Origin: Gordonia sp. UBA5067
GTDB taxonomy: Bacteria; Actinomycetota; Actinomycetes; Mycobacteriales; Mycobacteriaceae
Assembly (NCBI RefSeq): GCF_002414845.1
Contig: NZ_DIAX01000014.1
Span: 1-16,629, forward strand
DNA length: 16,629 nucleotides
Reading direction: 5' to 3'
The position numbers and the translations under genes are program-made. Shown here one piece after another: positions 1 to 7,423 of the stretch. Each line of letters opens with the position of its first letter. Position 1 is the first letter of the stretch. Under the pieces are notes generated by a model, which searched no databases, had not been told where the DNA came from, and was given only the letters and a program-made list of their open reading frames with translations.

Positions 1-2
1 GC

Positions 3-1349
3 ACTCTGAAGTCCGAAGAGCCAGATTCCTTCGCGGCGCAGCGCGACGACCTCCGCCACCTCCCGTTTGTCACGATCGACCCGTTGGCGGCGCGGGACCT
101 CGACCAGGCCGTCCATCTGCAGGCCGACGCCGACGGCGGATTCCTCGTCCACTACGCGATCGCGGACGTGGCCGCGCTGGTCGTGCCCGGCGGGGCGCTC
201 GACATTGAGGCGAGGCGGCGCGGCACCACCTTTTACTTCCCCGACGGCGCTGTGCCACTGCATCCCCGGGCGTTGTCGGAAGGCAGTGGGTCACTGCTTC
301 CCGGCGTCGACCGGCCCGCCGTGGTCTGGACCCTGCGTGTCGCGGCCGACGGCAGGGTCGGAGACCTGGCCGGCGGCGGTGTGGCCGTGGGCCGGGCGCT
401 CGTGCACGTCGTCGCCAAGCTCGACTATGCGGGGGTGTCAGCCGATGCCGCCCGCGGCACCCTGCATCCGTCGATTTCGGCGCTCCCGGCATTCGGCCAA
501 TTGCGCCGACGGGTGGCGCTCGAGCAGGGACGGATCACCCTCGATCTGCCGGCGCAGGAGGTGACCCGTACCGACGGGCGGTGGACTATCGGCCTGGCCG
601 TCCGGTATGACAGCGAGGAGTGGAACGCCGAGCTGTCGCTGCTGACCGGAATGGTGGCCGGAAAGATCATGCGCGACGCGGACGTCGGTCTGTTACGCAC
701 CGTGCCAGCACCACCGGACGCGGCGATCAAGACACTGCGCGGGCTTGCCCACACCCTCGGCGTCGAATGGGGTGACGGACTCACGGTCGGTCAGTTCCTC
801 GCCCGACAACCCGCCGACAGTCCGCGAACACTCGCGCTGATGTCGGCGACGACGAGCCTGCTCAGCGGTTCGGACTATCTCGCACTACCGGCGCCGATAC
901 TTGATGGGGCCGAACCGGTCACCGAGCACTCCGGCCTGGCCTCGGTCTACGCACATGTCACCGCGCCGCTGCGCCGGCTGCCCGACCGCTTCGCGACGGA
1001 GGTGTGCGTGGCGGTGGCGGCCGGTGATCCGGTACCGCAGTGGGTCCTCGACGCCCTGCCTGAACTGCCCAAAGGGATCCGCGAGTCGTCAAGACTGGCG
1101 AGCCGCGCCGACCGGGAGTCGATCGACCTTGCCGAGGCGGTGGTACTGGCGAATGCCGTCGGGGAGCGCTTCGACGCCGTCGTCACCCGGCCGCAGCGGG
1201 CGCACCGGCCGGCCGAGGTCTTTGTCGCCGACCCGCCGGTGCTGGCCCCCTGCCGCGGCGACCTGCGCGCAGGGCAGGCGCTGGGCGTGCTGCTGGCGGA
1301 AGCCGACCCCCGGGAGCGGCGGATCTTGTTCGCGCCCGCAGCCGGTTAG
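3..1349 (+). CDS. RNB-domain exoribonuclease (RNase II/R family), 5' end outside window
   Basis: Degrades RNA 3' to 5' in the cytoplasm if it acts like RNase II/R. The frame is open from base 3, so the first few dozen residues lie upstream; the TTG at 84 falls inside the conserved catalytic motif and is not the start. The motif TIDPLAARDLDQAV matches the metal-binding cluster of RNase II (D201, D207, D209, D210), but the fourth acidic position is Gln. Later family signatures are YAIADVAALV (about residue 55 of the visible part) and HVTAPLRRLPDR near the C-terminal third, equivalent to the HFTSPIRRYxDL motif that carries the catalytic Arg. The protein ends about 130 residues after that motif. 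No S1 domain is obvious by eye, so it resembles the short actinobacterial RNB proteins rather than RNase R. Family assignment is firm; the exact cellular role is not. It ends 65 bp before the protease gene. Confidence 0.9.
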   Translation, partial: TLKSEEPDSFAAQRDDLRHLPFVTIDPLAARDLDQAVHLQADADGGFLVHYAIADVAALVVPGGALDIEARRRGTTFYFPDGAVPLHPRALSEGSGSLLPGVDRPAVVWTLRVAADGRVGDLAGGGVAVGRALVHVVAKLDYAGVSADAARGTLHPSISALPAFGQLRRRVALEQGRITLDLPAQEVTRTDGRWTIGLAVRYDSEEWNAELSLLTGMVAGKIMRDADVGLLRTVPAPPDAAIKTLRGLAHTLGVEWGDGLTVGQFLARQPADSPRTLALMSATTSLLSGSDYLALPAPILDGAEPVTEHSGLASVYAHVTAPLRRLPDRFATEVCVAVAAGDPVPQWVLDALPELPKGIRESSRLASRADRESIDLAEAVVLANAVGERFDAVVTRPQRAHRPAEVFVADPPVLAPCRGDLRAGQALGVLLAEADPRERRILFAPAAG

Positions 1350-1414
1350 CCTGGGCTTCTGCGTGTTACTCTCGGCCGGTTGCTGAGGGCTCTGGCCCAC
1401 TCGGAATTGGAGTA

Positions 1415-2716
1415 ATGGTGAACAGGACGATCAAGGCGGCCGCGGTGGCACTCGCCGCATCACTCGCATTGGTGAGCGGTGTGGGGCCGGCCGTCGCCGA
1501 CCCCGTGTCCGTGAACGACAGGGTCGGCAAGGCGCTGGTGTTCCTGCTGGTGGAATTCACCGGGCAGGTGCAGATTCCGTTCAACGACGGCGCCCAGTGG
1601 TCGGACGACGTTCAGGTTGCCGCGGCATGTACCGGATACATCGTCGACCCCACCGGGTTTATCGCTACCGCTGGTCACTGCGTCAACACGGCCGACGAGA
1701 GTCTCAAGAACGAACTGCGCGAGCAGGTCGTACTCGACCTGGCCAAGAAGCAGAACTGGGACAAGGCGAAGGCGGTGGCGGTCTATCAACGCGCGCTCAA
1801 CGAGTCCTGGGCCATTCGGGGCGGCGGGGGAGATGGTGATGCGCCATCGGTCTCAGTCAAGGCGAAGCAGGCCTCTGGGCCCAACCAGGCGATTCGCGAC
1901 TGGACAACCCTTCAGGTGGTTGCCTCGCAGCCGTTCAAAGACGGTGACAACGCTGTTCTGAAGCTCAATTCATCGCCCGGCCCGCTCACCGCCCTGCCGA
2001 TCGCGAAGGAGGCCCCCAAGACCGGCGAGGCAATCACGAGCGTCGGCTTTCCGGCGCAGGTGCGGCGCGTCAGCGACGACGTGACGTTGCCGCAGCCGTC
2101 ATTCAAGACCGGTACCGTCTCGTCGCGCCAACAGAATTCCAGCGGCGTTGCCCAGACCGAGGTGTCGGCGACACTCGGCAAGGGGATGTCGGGCGGTCCG
2201 ACGGTCAATTCCGCCGGTGAGGTGATCGGCACCAACTCGATGAAGACGGTCTCCAAAGACGAGACATCGGAGTTCGGCTTCGTCACCGACAACATTGCGC
2301 TACGCATGTACCTGCAGAGCAACGGGGTCACCCTGGTGAGCGCGGACCAGGAGTCGTCCGGCCTCAACAAGTGGGTGTGGCTCGGCCCGCTCATCGGCAT
2401 CGTTGCGCTGCTGCTGATCGTGGGCCTGCTGCTGGGTCTGCGCCGCAAGCCCAAGGCGGGACCGCCGCCGTATTACCCCGGCGGACCGGGTGGACCCGGG
2501 GGTGCGGGCCCGCAGCCGTTCGGTCAGCCGCAGCCGTTCGGTCAGCCACAGCCGCCAGCGCAGGGGCTGGGTCAGTTCGGGCCGCCCGCTGCTGCGCCCC
2601 GGCCCCCGACGCCCGGATTCGGCGCCCCGCAACCCGGGACGCCGTTCCCGCCGTCCGGTCCGTTCCCGCCGTCCGGTCCGCAACCGGGTTACCCCGGTCA
2701 GCCGTTCGGTCGCTGA
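1415..2716 (+). CDS. Secreted membrane-anchored trypsin-like serine protease with Pro-rich tail
   Basis: A 433-residue chymotrypsin-fold peptidase. A signal peptide (residues 1-28, ending GPAVA) is followed by the protease domain with a complete triad: His88 in TAGHC, Asp178 in GDNAVLKL and Ser259 in GKGMSGGP. Cys72 and Cys89 flank the His region and could form a disulfide. One transmembrane helix lies at about 320-341, then RRKPK, then a Pro/Gly/Gln-rich tail (345-433) built partly from six-residue repeats. By the positive-inside rule the protease faces outside and the tail is cytoplasmic. An ATG at 1415 and a GTG at 1418 are both possible starts; GGAG at 1409-1412 is better spaced for the GTG. 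The substrate is unknown. A degenerate paralogue follows directly. Fold and topology are confident; the biological role is not inferable. Confidence 0.9.
   Translation: MVNRTIKAAAVALAASLALVSGVGPAVADPVSVNDRVGKALVFLLVEFTGQVQIPFNDGAQWSDDVQVAAACTGYIVDPTGFIATAGHCVNTADESLKNELREQVVLDLAKKQNWDKAKAVAVYQRALNESWAIRGGGGDGDAPSVSVKAKQASGPNQAIRDWTTLQVVASQPFKDGDNAVLKLNSSPGPLTALPIAKEAPKTGEAITSVGFPAQVRRVSDDVTLPQPSFKTGTVSSRQQNSSGVAQTEVSATLGKGMSGGPTVNSAGEVIGTNSMKTVSKDETSEFGFVTDNIALRMYLQSNGVTLVSADQESSGLNKWVWLGPLIGIVALLLIVGLLLGLRRKPKAGPPPYYPGGPGGPGGAGPQPFGQPQPFGQPQPPAQGLGQFGPPAAAPRPPTPGFGAPQPGTPFPPSGPFPPSGPQPGYPGQPFGR
2513..2548 (+). repeat. Two 18-bp tandem units coding QPFGQP
   Basis: The unit cagccgttcggtcagccg occurs at 2513-2530 and again at 2531-2548 with one change in its last base. 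It encodes QPFGQP twice within the Pro-rich tail of the first protease. The 18-bp period keeps the reading frame, so unit number can vary without breaking the gene. Confidence 0.9.
2642..2677 (+). repeat. Two identical 18-bp tandem units coding PFPPSG
   Basis: The unit ccgttcccgccgtccggt is present twice without mismatch, at 2642-2659 and 2660-2677. It lies near the end of the first protease's Pro-rich tail. Perfect identity suggests a recent duplication. Confidence 0.9.
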
Positions 2717-2717
2717 T

Positions 2718-2771
2718 ACCGGACAAGGGCATCGCCCCCCCGCGCCACCACAGCCGGGGACGTCGTCCGGT
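2718..2771 (+). terminator. Possible weak transcription end after the first protease
   Basis: An inverted pair ACCGGAC (2718-2724) and GTCCGGT (2765-2771) encloses a 40-nt loop that contains a small GGGC-ATC-GCCC hairpin (2727-2737). There is no U tract. The rest of the 166-bp gap up to 2882 holds a TAATCT hexamer at 2822-2827 that could serve as a -10 box for the second protease copy. Both readings are speculative. Confidence 0.2.
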
Positions 2772-2870
2772 TGACTGATTTCGGCTTGGCCCGGCAGTGC
2801 GCCGCGAAGGTTCAAAAGGGCTAATCTGACCAAGTCGGACAATCCGGTCGACCCCGGTGGACTTCCAGGC

Positions 2871-2921
2871 GAGGTGGGAATAGTGAAGCGAACATTCAGG
2901 CTCGTGGCATCCTGCAGATGA
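2871..2921 (+). promoter_or_regulatory. Ribosome site plus 13-codon leader frame overlapping the next ATG (ATGA)
   Basis: GAGGTGGG (2871-2878) sits 4 nt before GTG 2883. The short frame (12 residues, VKRTFRLVASCR) ends in TGA 2919-2921, which overlaps the ATG at 2918 as ATGA. The short frame is the remnant of the original signal peptide. The overlap could let ribosomes restart on the truncated protease frame. Confidence 0.6.
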
Positions 2922-3889
2922 CCATCACGGGCCAGGCGCAGATCCCGTTCACCAGTGGGGCACGGTGGTCGCGAGACAGTGCGTGGGCGACCAACATCTA
3001 CCGGCAGGCGACTGCGCAGGGCTGGGCGGTCCGCGGCGCCGGTGGCGATGGGGACCGACCATCGGCGGCGGTCCGGGTCAAGCAGCCGGGGGGTCCCAAC
3101 CAGGTCATTCGTGATTGGACCACCGTCCAAGTGGTCAGTGCGCAGTCATTCAAAGATGGCGACAATGCCATTTTGAAAATGAATTCCACGCCGGGAGAAC
3201 TGACCGCGCTCGCGATCTCCGCGGTCGTCCCGAAACCGGGCGAAGCGATCACCAGCGTCGGTTTCCCGGGCCAGGTGCGGCGCGTGAGCGACGACATCTC
3301 GCTGCCGCAGCCCTCCTTCAAGACGGGCACCGTCTCATCGCGCCAGCAGAATCCCAGCGGTGTGGCCCAGACGGAGGTGTCGGCGACGATCGGCAAGGGG
3401 ATGTCGGGCGGTCCGACGGTCAACGCCGATGGCGAGGTGATCGGCACCAACTCGATGAAGACGGTCTCCAAAGACGAGACATCGGAGTTCGGCTTCGTCA
3501 CCGACAACATTGCGCTGCGCCAGTATCTGCACAGTCATGGCGTGACGCTGGCGAGCCCCGAGCAGGAGTCGTCACGCCGGGGCTGGTGGGTGTGGCTCAT
3601 TCCGCTCGTCGGAATCGTCGCCGTGCTGCTGGTCGGACTGCTCGTGTTTGCCCTCATCCGCAAGTCCAAGTCCGGGGCCGCCGGCTACCCGACACCCGAG
3701 TCCGGAATGCCCGCCCAGTTTCAGGCCGGACAGACTCCGAGTGCCCCGTACCAGGGTGGACCGCAGCAGGGGGTGCCCGGCACGGGCCCCTCGCCGTTCG
3801 GTGTACCGCCGGCATCGGGCCCACCGTCGGGATCGGGCCCACCGTCGGCATCGAACCAGAGCCCCTTCATGCCGCCGCCCCCGCGTTAG
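2883..3889 (+). pseudogene. Degenerate paralogue of the membrane-anchored serine protease
   Basis: This is a second copy of the preceding protease with two 5' deletions. A GAGGTGGG ribosome site (2871-2878) precedes GTG at 2883, which opens a typical signal-peptide start (VKRTFRLVAS) but reaches TGA at 2919-2921. The remaining coding frame runs from ATG 2918 to TAG 3887-3889 (323 residues) and joins the homologous frame at TGQAQIPF. Compared with the first copy, about 97 bp are missing around the signal peptide, which shifts the frame. About 51 codons are missing in frame between WSRD and YRQA, which removes both cysteines and the catalytic His. Asp82 (GDNAILKM), Ser163 (GKGMSGGP), the transmembrane helix (about 224-247) and a Pro/Gly/Ser-rich tail remain. 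It should be neither exported by the usual route nor catalytic. A decoy or binding role is possible but unsupported. The stop overlaps that of the convergent pip gene. Confidence 0.8.
3814..3849 (+). repeat. Two 18-bp tandem units in the tail of the protease paralogue
   Basis: The unit atcgggcccaccgtcggg (3814-3831) is followed by a copy with one change at its last base (3832-3849). The encoded six-residue block is rich in Gly, Pro and Ser. The period equals that of the two repeats in the first protease's tail, but the unit sequence is different. Confidence 0.85.
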
Positions 3890-4839
3890 CGGTTCGCGAA
3901 GCCGTCGGTAGCGGCAACCAGGGCGTCGATGGTGCCGGGCTCGAACGATGCGTGCCCGGCGTCGTCGACGATTCTCAGTTCGGTGCTGGGCCACGCACAG
4001 TGCAGATCCCACGCGCTACGCATCGGGCAGACGACGTCGTAGCGCCCTTGGACGATGACTGCAGGGATGTCGGCAATGGTATCGACCTCGTCGAGCAGCT
4101 GACCGTCGCGAAGAAATCCGCCGTGGGTGAAGTAGTGGTTCTCGATAGTGGCGAACGCGAGGGAGAAGCGCGGGTCGTCAGCGGCGGATTCGGGCTGGGG
4201 GAGCAGGTAGCTCGTCGAGGTCTCCCATCCGGTCCAGGCCGCCGCGGCCTGCTGGGCCAACGGCCGGTCGGGCCCGGTGAGGATACGGTGGTACGCCGCT
4301 ACCAGATTCCCGCCGCGCTCCGCGACGGGAATCGGTGCCAGATAGTCCTCCCAGCGGTCGGGGAAGATGCCGGCCGCGCCGCCGTTGTAGTACCAGTCGA
4401 TCTCGCTGCGGCGCAGCAGGAAGATACCGCGCAGCACCAGCTCGGTCACGCGCGCAGGATGCGTTTGCGCGTAAGCGAGGCCCAGCGTCGAGCCCCACGA
4501 GCCCCCGAACACCTGCCAGCGGTCGATGCCGAGATGTTTGCGCAGCACCTCCATATCGGCGATGAGGTGTCCGGTGGTGTTGACCGAGAGGTCGGCACCG
4601 TCGGCGATGTGGGGTCGCGACTGCCCGCACCCGCGCTGGTCGAACAGCACGATGCGGTAGGCCGCGGGGTTGAAGAAGCGGCGCTGCTTGGCCGACGTGC
4701 CGCCACCGGGTCCGCCGTGGACGAAGACCACCGGCTTTCCATGGGGATTGCCCGACACCTCCCAATAGATTTCCTGGCCGTCGCCGACCGGCAGATGGCC
4801 GTGATCGTGGGGGTCGATGGCCGGGTACAACTCGCGCAT
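3886..4839 (-). CDS. pip: Proline iminopeptidase (prolyl aminopeptidase, alpha/beta hydrolase)
   Basis: Cytoplasmic exopeptidase that removes N-terminal proline from peptides (MEROPS S33). The 317-residue protein has the oxyanion motif HGGPGG (41-46), the nucleophile elbow GGSWGS with Ser114, Asp268 in QGRYDVVCP and His296 in DDAGHASFEPG. Spacing and length agree closely with the Serratia marcescens enzyme as I recall it. Glu206 (TGWE) and Glu233 (IENHYF) fit the glutamates that bind the substrate amino terminus. The start ATG at 4839 has no good Shine-Dalgarno but has a TAGTCT hexamer six nt upstream, so it may be leaderless. It is convergent with the broken protease, sharing 4 bp across the two stop codons, and divergent from the acyltransferase. 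It could recycle proline from peptides; any link to the Pro-rich tails next door would be speculation. Confidence 0.95.
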   Translation of the reverse strand: MRELYPAIDPHDHGHLPVGDGQEIYWEVSGNPHGKPVVFVHGGPGGGTSAKQRRFFNPAAYRIVLFDQRGCGQSRPHIADGADLSVNTTGHLIADMEVLRKHLGIDRWQVFGGSWGSTLGLAYAQTHPARVTELVLRGIFLLRRSEIDWYYNGGAAGIFPDRWEDYLAPIPVAERGGNLVAAYHRILTGPDRPLAQQAAAAWTGWETSTSYLLPQPESAADDPRFSLAFATIENHYFTHGGFLRDGQLLDEVDTIADIPAVIVQGRYDVVCPMRSAWDLHCAWPSTELRIVDDAGHASFEPGTIDALVAATDGFANR

Positions 4840-4845
4840 TCCCCA

Positions 4846-4851
4846 AGACTA
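4846..4851 (-). promoter_or_regulatory. Candidate -10 box of pip (TAGTCT), leaderless layout
   Basis: On the minus strand TAGTCT is followed by six bases and then the ATG of pip. The distance would place transcription start at or within a base or two of the start codon. No convincing -35 was seen. The rest of the 142-bp gap up to 4981 shows no recognisable operator. Confidence 0.45.
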
Positions 4852-4981
4852 TGGGCGCCATCGCCGATATGCGGGCGCTGCGCGGCGACCCGTCGAAGAT
4901 TCACGGCCGGCCGTCCCTGTTCACCACCGTTCTGACCCCAACACCGTCCTACGGAGGGCCTCCCTGGGTCAGAATTGGTCC

Positions 4982-6364
4982 ATGGCACAGCGAAACGATC
5001 GGATGGGCGCTTTTGACGCGGTCCTGTACGGCATCGAGGGCGACCCGCTACTGCGTTCGGGCATCATCGCCTTCATCGTGCTCGACGGACCACCCGACCG
5101 GGAGAAGGTCACCGAGCGTGCCGAGCGGTTGACTCGACTGTTCCCTCGACTGCGTGAGCGGGCGGTGGGAAACTCGTTGTCGCCGGCGCCGCCGCGCTGG
5201 GAGACTGATCCGAACTTCGACCCGGGCTATCACGTCCGGTGGCGTCGCCTTCCTCGGGGAGCCGACGATATTCCGGCGGCACTGGCCTACGCCGCCCGGA
5301 TGGGCGACCAGGATTTCGATCACTCCCGCCCGCTGTGGGAAATCGCGATCCTCACCGATCTGGCCGACGGTCGGGCCGCGGTGATCTACAAGGTCCACCA
5401 CAGTGTTGCCGACGGGATGGGCGGACTGGCGATGAGCGCATCGTTGTTCGACCTCGAATCCGACCCGGGTGACCTCGGGCCGATGCCGCCCGCCCCGGTG
5501 GCCGATCCGGCGGGCCTGATCGATCGTTTCGTGCAGGCTGCGGCCTTTGAGGCGGCCGCGCTTCAGGAAACGGCAGTCGGCGCCGCCAGGGCGTACGTCC
5601 ACGCTGCGCGGGGCCTGCTGACCAGTCCGATCGATACCACCGTCTCGGGGGTGCGCACGGCAGCCGCATTCGCCGCGATGATAGCTCCGCCCGGCGGGCC
5701 CAAGTCAGAGTGGATGAGCGACCGTTCCCTCACGTGTGCGTTCAACATGATCGAAGTTCCGCTCGAGCCAATCACGCGGGCGGCCCGGGCCGCCGGCGTC
5801 ACCCTCAATATCGTCTTCGTCGCCGCGGTCGCCGATGCCTTCGGGACCTACCATCGGCGCAACGGACACGCGTTGTCGGAGTTCCGGGTGAACATGCCGG
5901 TCAACCAGCGCACCCCCGCCGACGCAGTGACCGGGAACCATTGGGTGCCCGCGCGATTCGTCCTTCCCACCGACGATGTCGACGCCACGGCCCGCCTGGC
6001 GCAGTTGCACGGGCTGATCGAGGACGCGCGGCAAGATCCGGCGCTCGAGCTGTCCGAGGTCCTCTACAAGGCGATGGCACTGCTGCCCGCTGCGCTGACC
6101 GAGCGGCTCGCGGCCGCGCTGATGAAGGGCGTCGACGTGGCCGCGACAAACGTCCCCGGTCCGCCTGTCGGGGTATACCTGTGCGGCGCGAAAGTGCTTG
6201 CACTGGTGCCGTTCGCCCCCAAGGCGGGGGCGGCGATCAACATCGGCCTGCTCACCTATGACGGGAGCGTCCTGCTCGGCATCAACTCCGATCCGGCCGC
6301 TGTGCGGGACCCCGATGAGTTCGCTGCCTGCCTCGAAGAGGCGTTTGCGAAGTACGCGGTCTGA
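4982..6364 (+). CDS. Wax ester synthase/diacylglycerol acyltransferase (WS/DGAT family)
   Basis: Transfers an acyl group from acyl-CoA to diacylglycerol or a fatty alcohol, making the storage lipids triacylglycerol or wax ester. From ATG 4982 the protein has 460 residues, normal for the family. The active-site motif HHSVADG spans 139-145; the first His is the expected base. The C-terminal half carries TNVPGPPVGVYLCGA, the family's NVPGP signature, then an INIGLLTYDG segment. Longer in-frame versions from 4817 would add residues unlike the family and run over the start of pip. ATG 5003 (MGAFDAVLYG) is an alternative start close to the conserved N-terminus. The ribosome site is weak. Mycobacteriales usually carry many such paralogues, so which lipid this one makes cannot be told. 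It converges with panB over a 23-bp gap. Confidence 0.92.
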   Translation: MAQRNDRMGAFDAVLYGIEGDPLLRSGIIAFIVLDGPPDREKVTERAERLTRLFPRLRERAVGNSLSPAPPRWETDPNFDPGYHVRWRRLPRGADDIPAALAYAARMGDQDFDHSRPLWEIAILTDLADGRAAVIYKVHHSVADGMGGLAMSASLFDLESDPGDLGPMPPAPVADPAGLIDRFVQAAAFEAAALQETAVGAARAYVHAARGLLTSPIDTTVSGVRTAAAFAAMIAPPGGPKSEWMSDRSLTCAFNMIEVPLEPITRAARAAGVTLNIVFVAAVADAFGTYHRRNGHALSEFRVNMPVNQRTPADAVTGNHWVPARFVLPTDDVDATARLAQLHGLIEDARQDPALELSEVLYKAMALLPAALTERLAAALMKGVDVAATNVPGPPVGVYLCGAKVLALVPFAPKAGAAINIGLLTYDGSVLLGINSDPAAVRDPDEFAACLEEAFAKYAV

Positions 6365-6387
6365 CGCGGACGGTTGCGGCGCGCGCC

Positions 6388-7224
6388 TCAGTAAGCGTGT
6401 TCGGGGCCGGGGAAGGTGCTGCGTGCCACCTCGTCGGCGTAGGCCGCTGCGGCATCGCGCAGGTCGTCGCCGATGTTGGCGAAGCGCTTGACGAACTTTG
6501 CGGTCTTTCCGCTCGTCAACCCTGCCATGTCCTGCCAGACGAGGACCTGCGCGTCGGTTTCGTTGCCGGCGCCGATGCCGACCGTCGGGATGGTGAGCTT
6601 ACGGGTGATCTGCGCCGCCAACTCGGCCGGGACCATCTCCATGACGACGGCGAATGCCCCCGCCTCCTGGACGGCGAGCGCGTCGGCGATCAGCTGGTCG
6701 GCGCCGTCGCCGCGGCCTTGAACGCGGTAGCCGCCGAGACCGTTGACACTTTGCGGAGTGAAGCCGATATGCGCCATGACCGGGATCCCGGCGGCGCTCA
6801 GCGTGGCGATTTGGGCGGCGACGCGCTCGCCGCCCTCCAGTTTCACCGCGTGGGCGCCGGTCTCCTTGAAGTAGCGCACCGATGATTCGAGTGCCTGCTG
6901 AGGACCCGCCTCGTACGAGCCGAATGGGAGGTCCGCGACGACCAGGGCGTGCGGTGCGCCGCGCACGACGGCGCGGATCAGCGGGATCATCTCGTCGAGT
7001 GTGACTGGGATCGTGGTGTCGTAACCGTAGACAGTGTTGGCGCCGGAATCCCCGACGAGCAGCACGGGGATGCCCGCCTCATCAAAACGGGCGGCGGTGG
7101 AGTAGTCGTAGCAGGTGAGCATCGCCCACTTGTGGCCGTCCGCCTTCATCTGGGCCAGATGCTGGACACGGGTCGCGCGACGGGGCTGTTCACCGGCTGA
7201 GCCATACACGGATGCGTCGGACAT
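6388..7224 (-). CDS. panB: 3-methyl-2-oxobutanoate hydroxymethyltransferase (pantothenate synthesis)
   Basis: Adds a hydroxymethyl group from 5,10-methylenetetrahydrofolate to alpha-ketoisovalerate, giving ketopantoate, the first committed step towards pantothenate and CoA. The 278-residue protein has the TIM-barrel metal ligands Asp59 (VGDS), Asp98 (VADLPFGSY) and Glu130 (VKLEGG), plus the catalytic Glu196 (MEMVPAELA). It also has the conserved AHIGFTPQS stretch at 151-159. The ATG at 7224 was chosen because it follows an AAAAGAGAC purine-rich site at normal spacing and gives the usual family length. A longer frame to 7497 would overlap the glnA2 start region and adds no PanB homology. It is transcribed away from glnA2, and panB near glnA2/glnE also occurs in mycobacteria. 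Confidence 0.96.
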   Translation of the reverse strand: MSDASVYGSAGEQPRRATRVQHLAQMKADGHKWAMLTCYDYSTAARFDEAGIPVLLVGDSGANTVYGYDTTIPVTLDEMIPLIRAVVRGAPHALVVADLPFGSYEAGPQQALESSVRYFKETGAHAVKLEGGERVAAQIATLSAAGIPVMAHIGFTPQSVNGLGGYRVQGRGDGADQLIADALAVQEAGAFAVVMEMVPAELAAQITRKLTIPTVGIGAGNETDAQVLVWQDMAGLTSGKTAKFVKRFANIGDDLRDAAAAYADEVARSTFPGPEHAY

Positions 7225-7382
7225 GGTTGTCTCTTTTCTGCCTCGAGTCCCTTGTCGGGTACCCGGGTTGACTGCGGACACCACCGATTGTTCCACCGCG
7301 CTCGGGCCGGGCCAACGGATTGGTGAGTGCAGTTCGTCACAGGGGCCGAGCGGGGTGCGCCGAACTGTCCAAAACGCGAGGA

Positions 7383-7399
7383 AGTAACACGCTCGTAAC
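7383..7399 (+). promoter_or_regulatory. Candidate GlnR box upstream of glnA2
   Basis: The sequence agtaac-acgctc-gtaac fits the actinobacterial GlnR consensus GnTnAC-n6-GnAAC at all fixed positions except the first G. It lies 25-41 bp before the glnA2 ATG, where an OmpR-type nitrogen regulator could act. The site is a motif match only. The other part of the panB-glnA2 gap (7225-7382) has a CGGGTACCCG palindrome at 7256-7265 and nothing else I can name. Confidence 0.5.
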
Positions 7400-7409
7400 A
7401 GGTTGCTTC

Positions 7410-7415
7410 TAGGCT
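7410..7415 (+). promoter_or_regulatory. Candidate -10 box of glnA2 (TAGGCT), leaderless layout
   Basis: TAGGCT is followed by eight bases and then ATG 7424. No Shine-Dalgarno lies between. Transcription would begin at, or a base or two before, the start codon. Confidence 0.5.
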
Positions 7416-7423
7416 CGGCGAAC

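Noticed and set aside
3115..4935. 606-codon open frame on the plus strand across the protease remnant and pip
   Set aside because: It is an antisense/out-of-frame shadow in high-GC DNA; the protein has no recognisable domain and low complexity, while pip on the other strand has a complete catalytic triad.
4817..4981. Upstream in-frame extension of the acyltransferase from 4817
   Set aside because: It would overlap the pip start, adds 55 residues unlike the family, and ATG 4982 gives the normal length.
6378..6387. GGCGCGCGCC palindrome between the acyltransferase and panB as a terminator
   Set aside because: It is a self-complementary run without a loop or U tract, so a hairpin terminator is not supported.
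7256..7265. CGGGTACCCG palindrome in the panB-glnA2 gap as an operator
   Set aside because: Ten-base GC-rich palindromes arise often by chance in this base composition and no known regulator fits.
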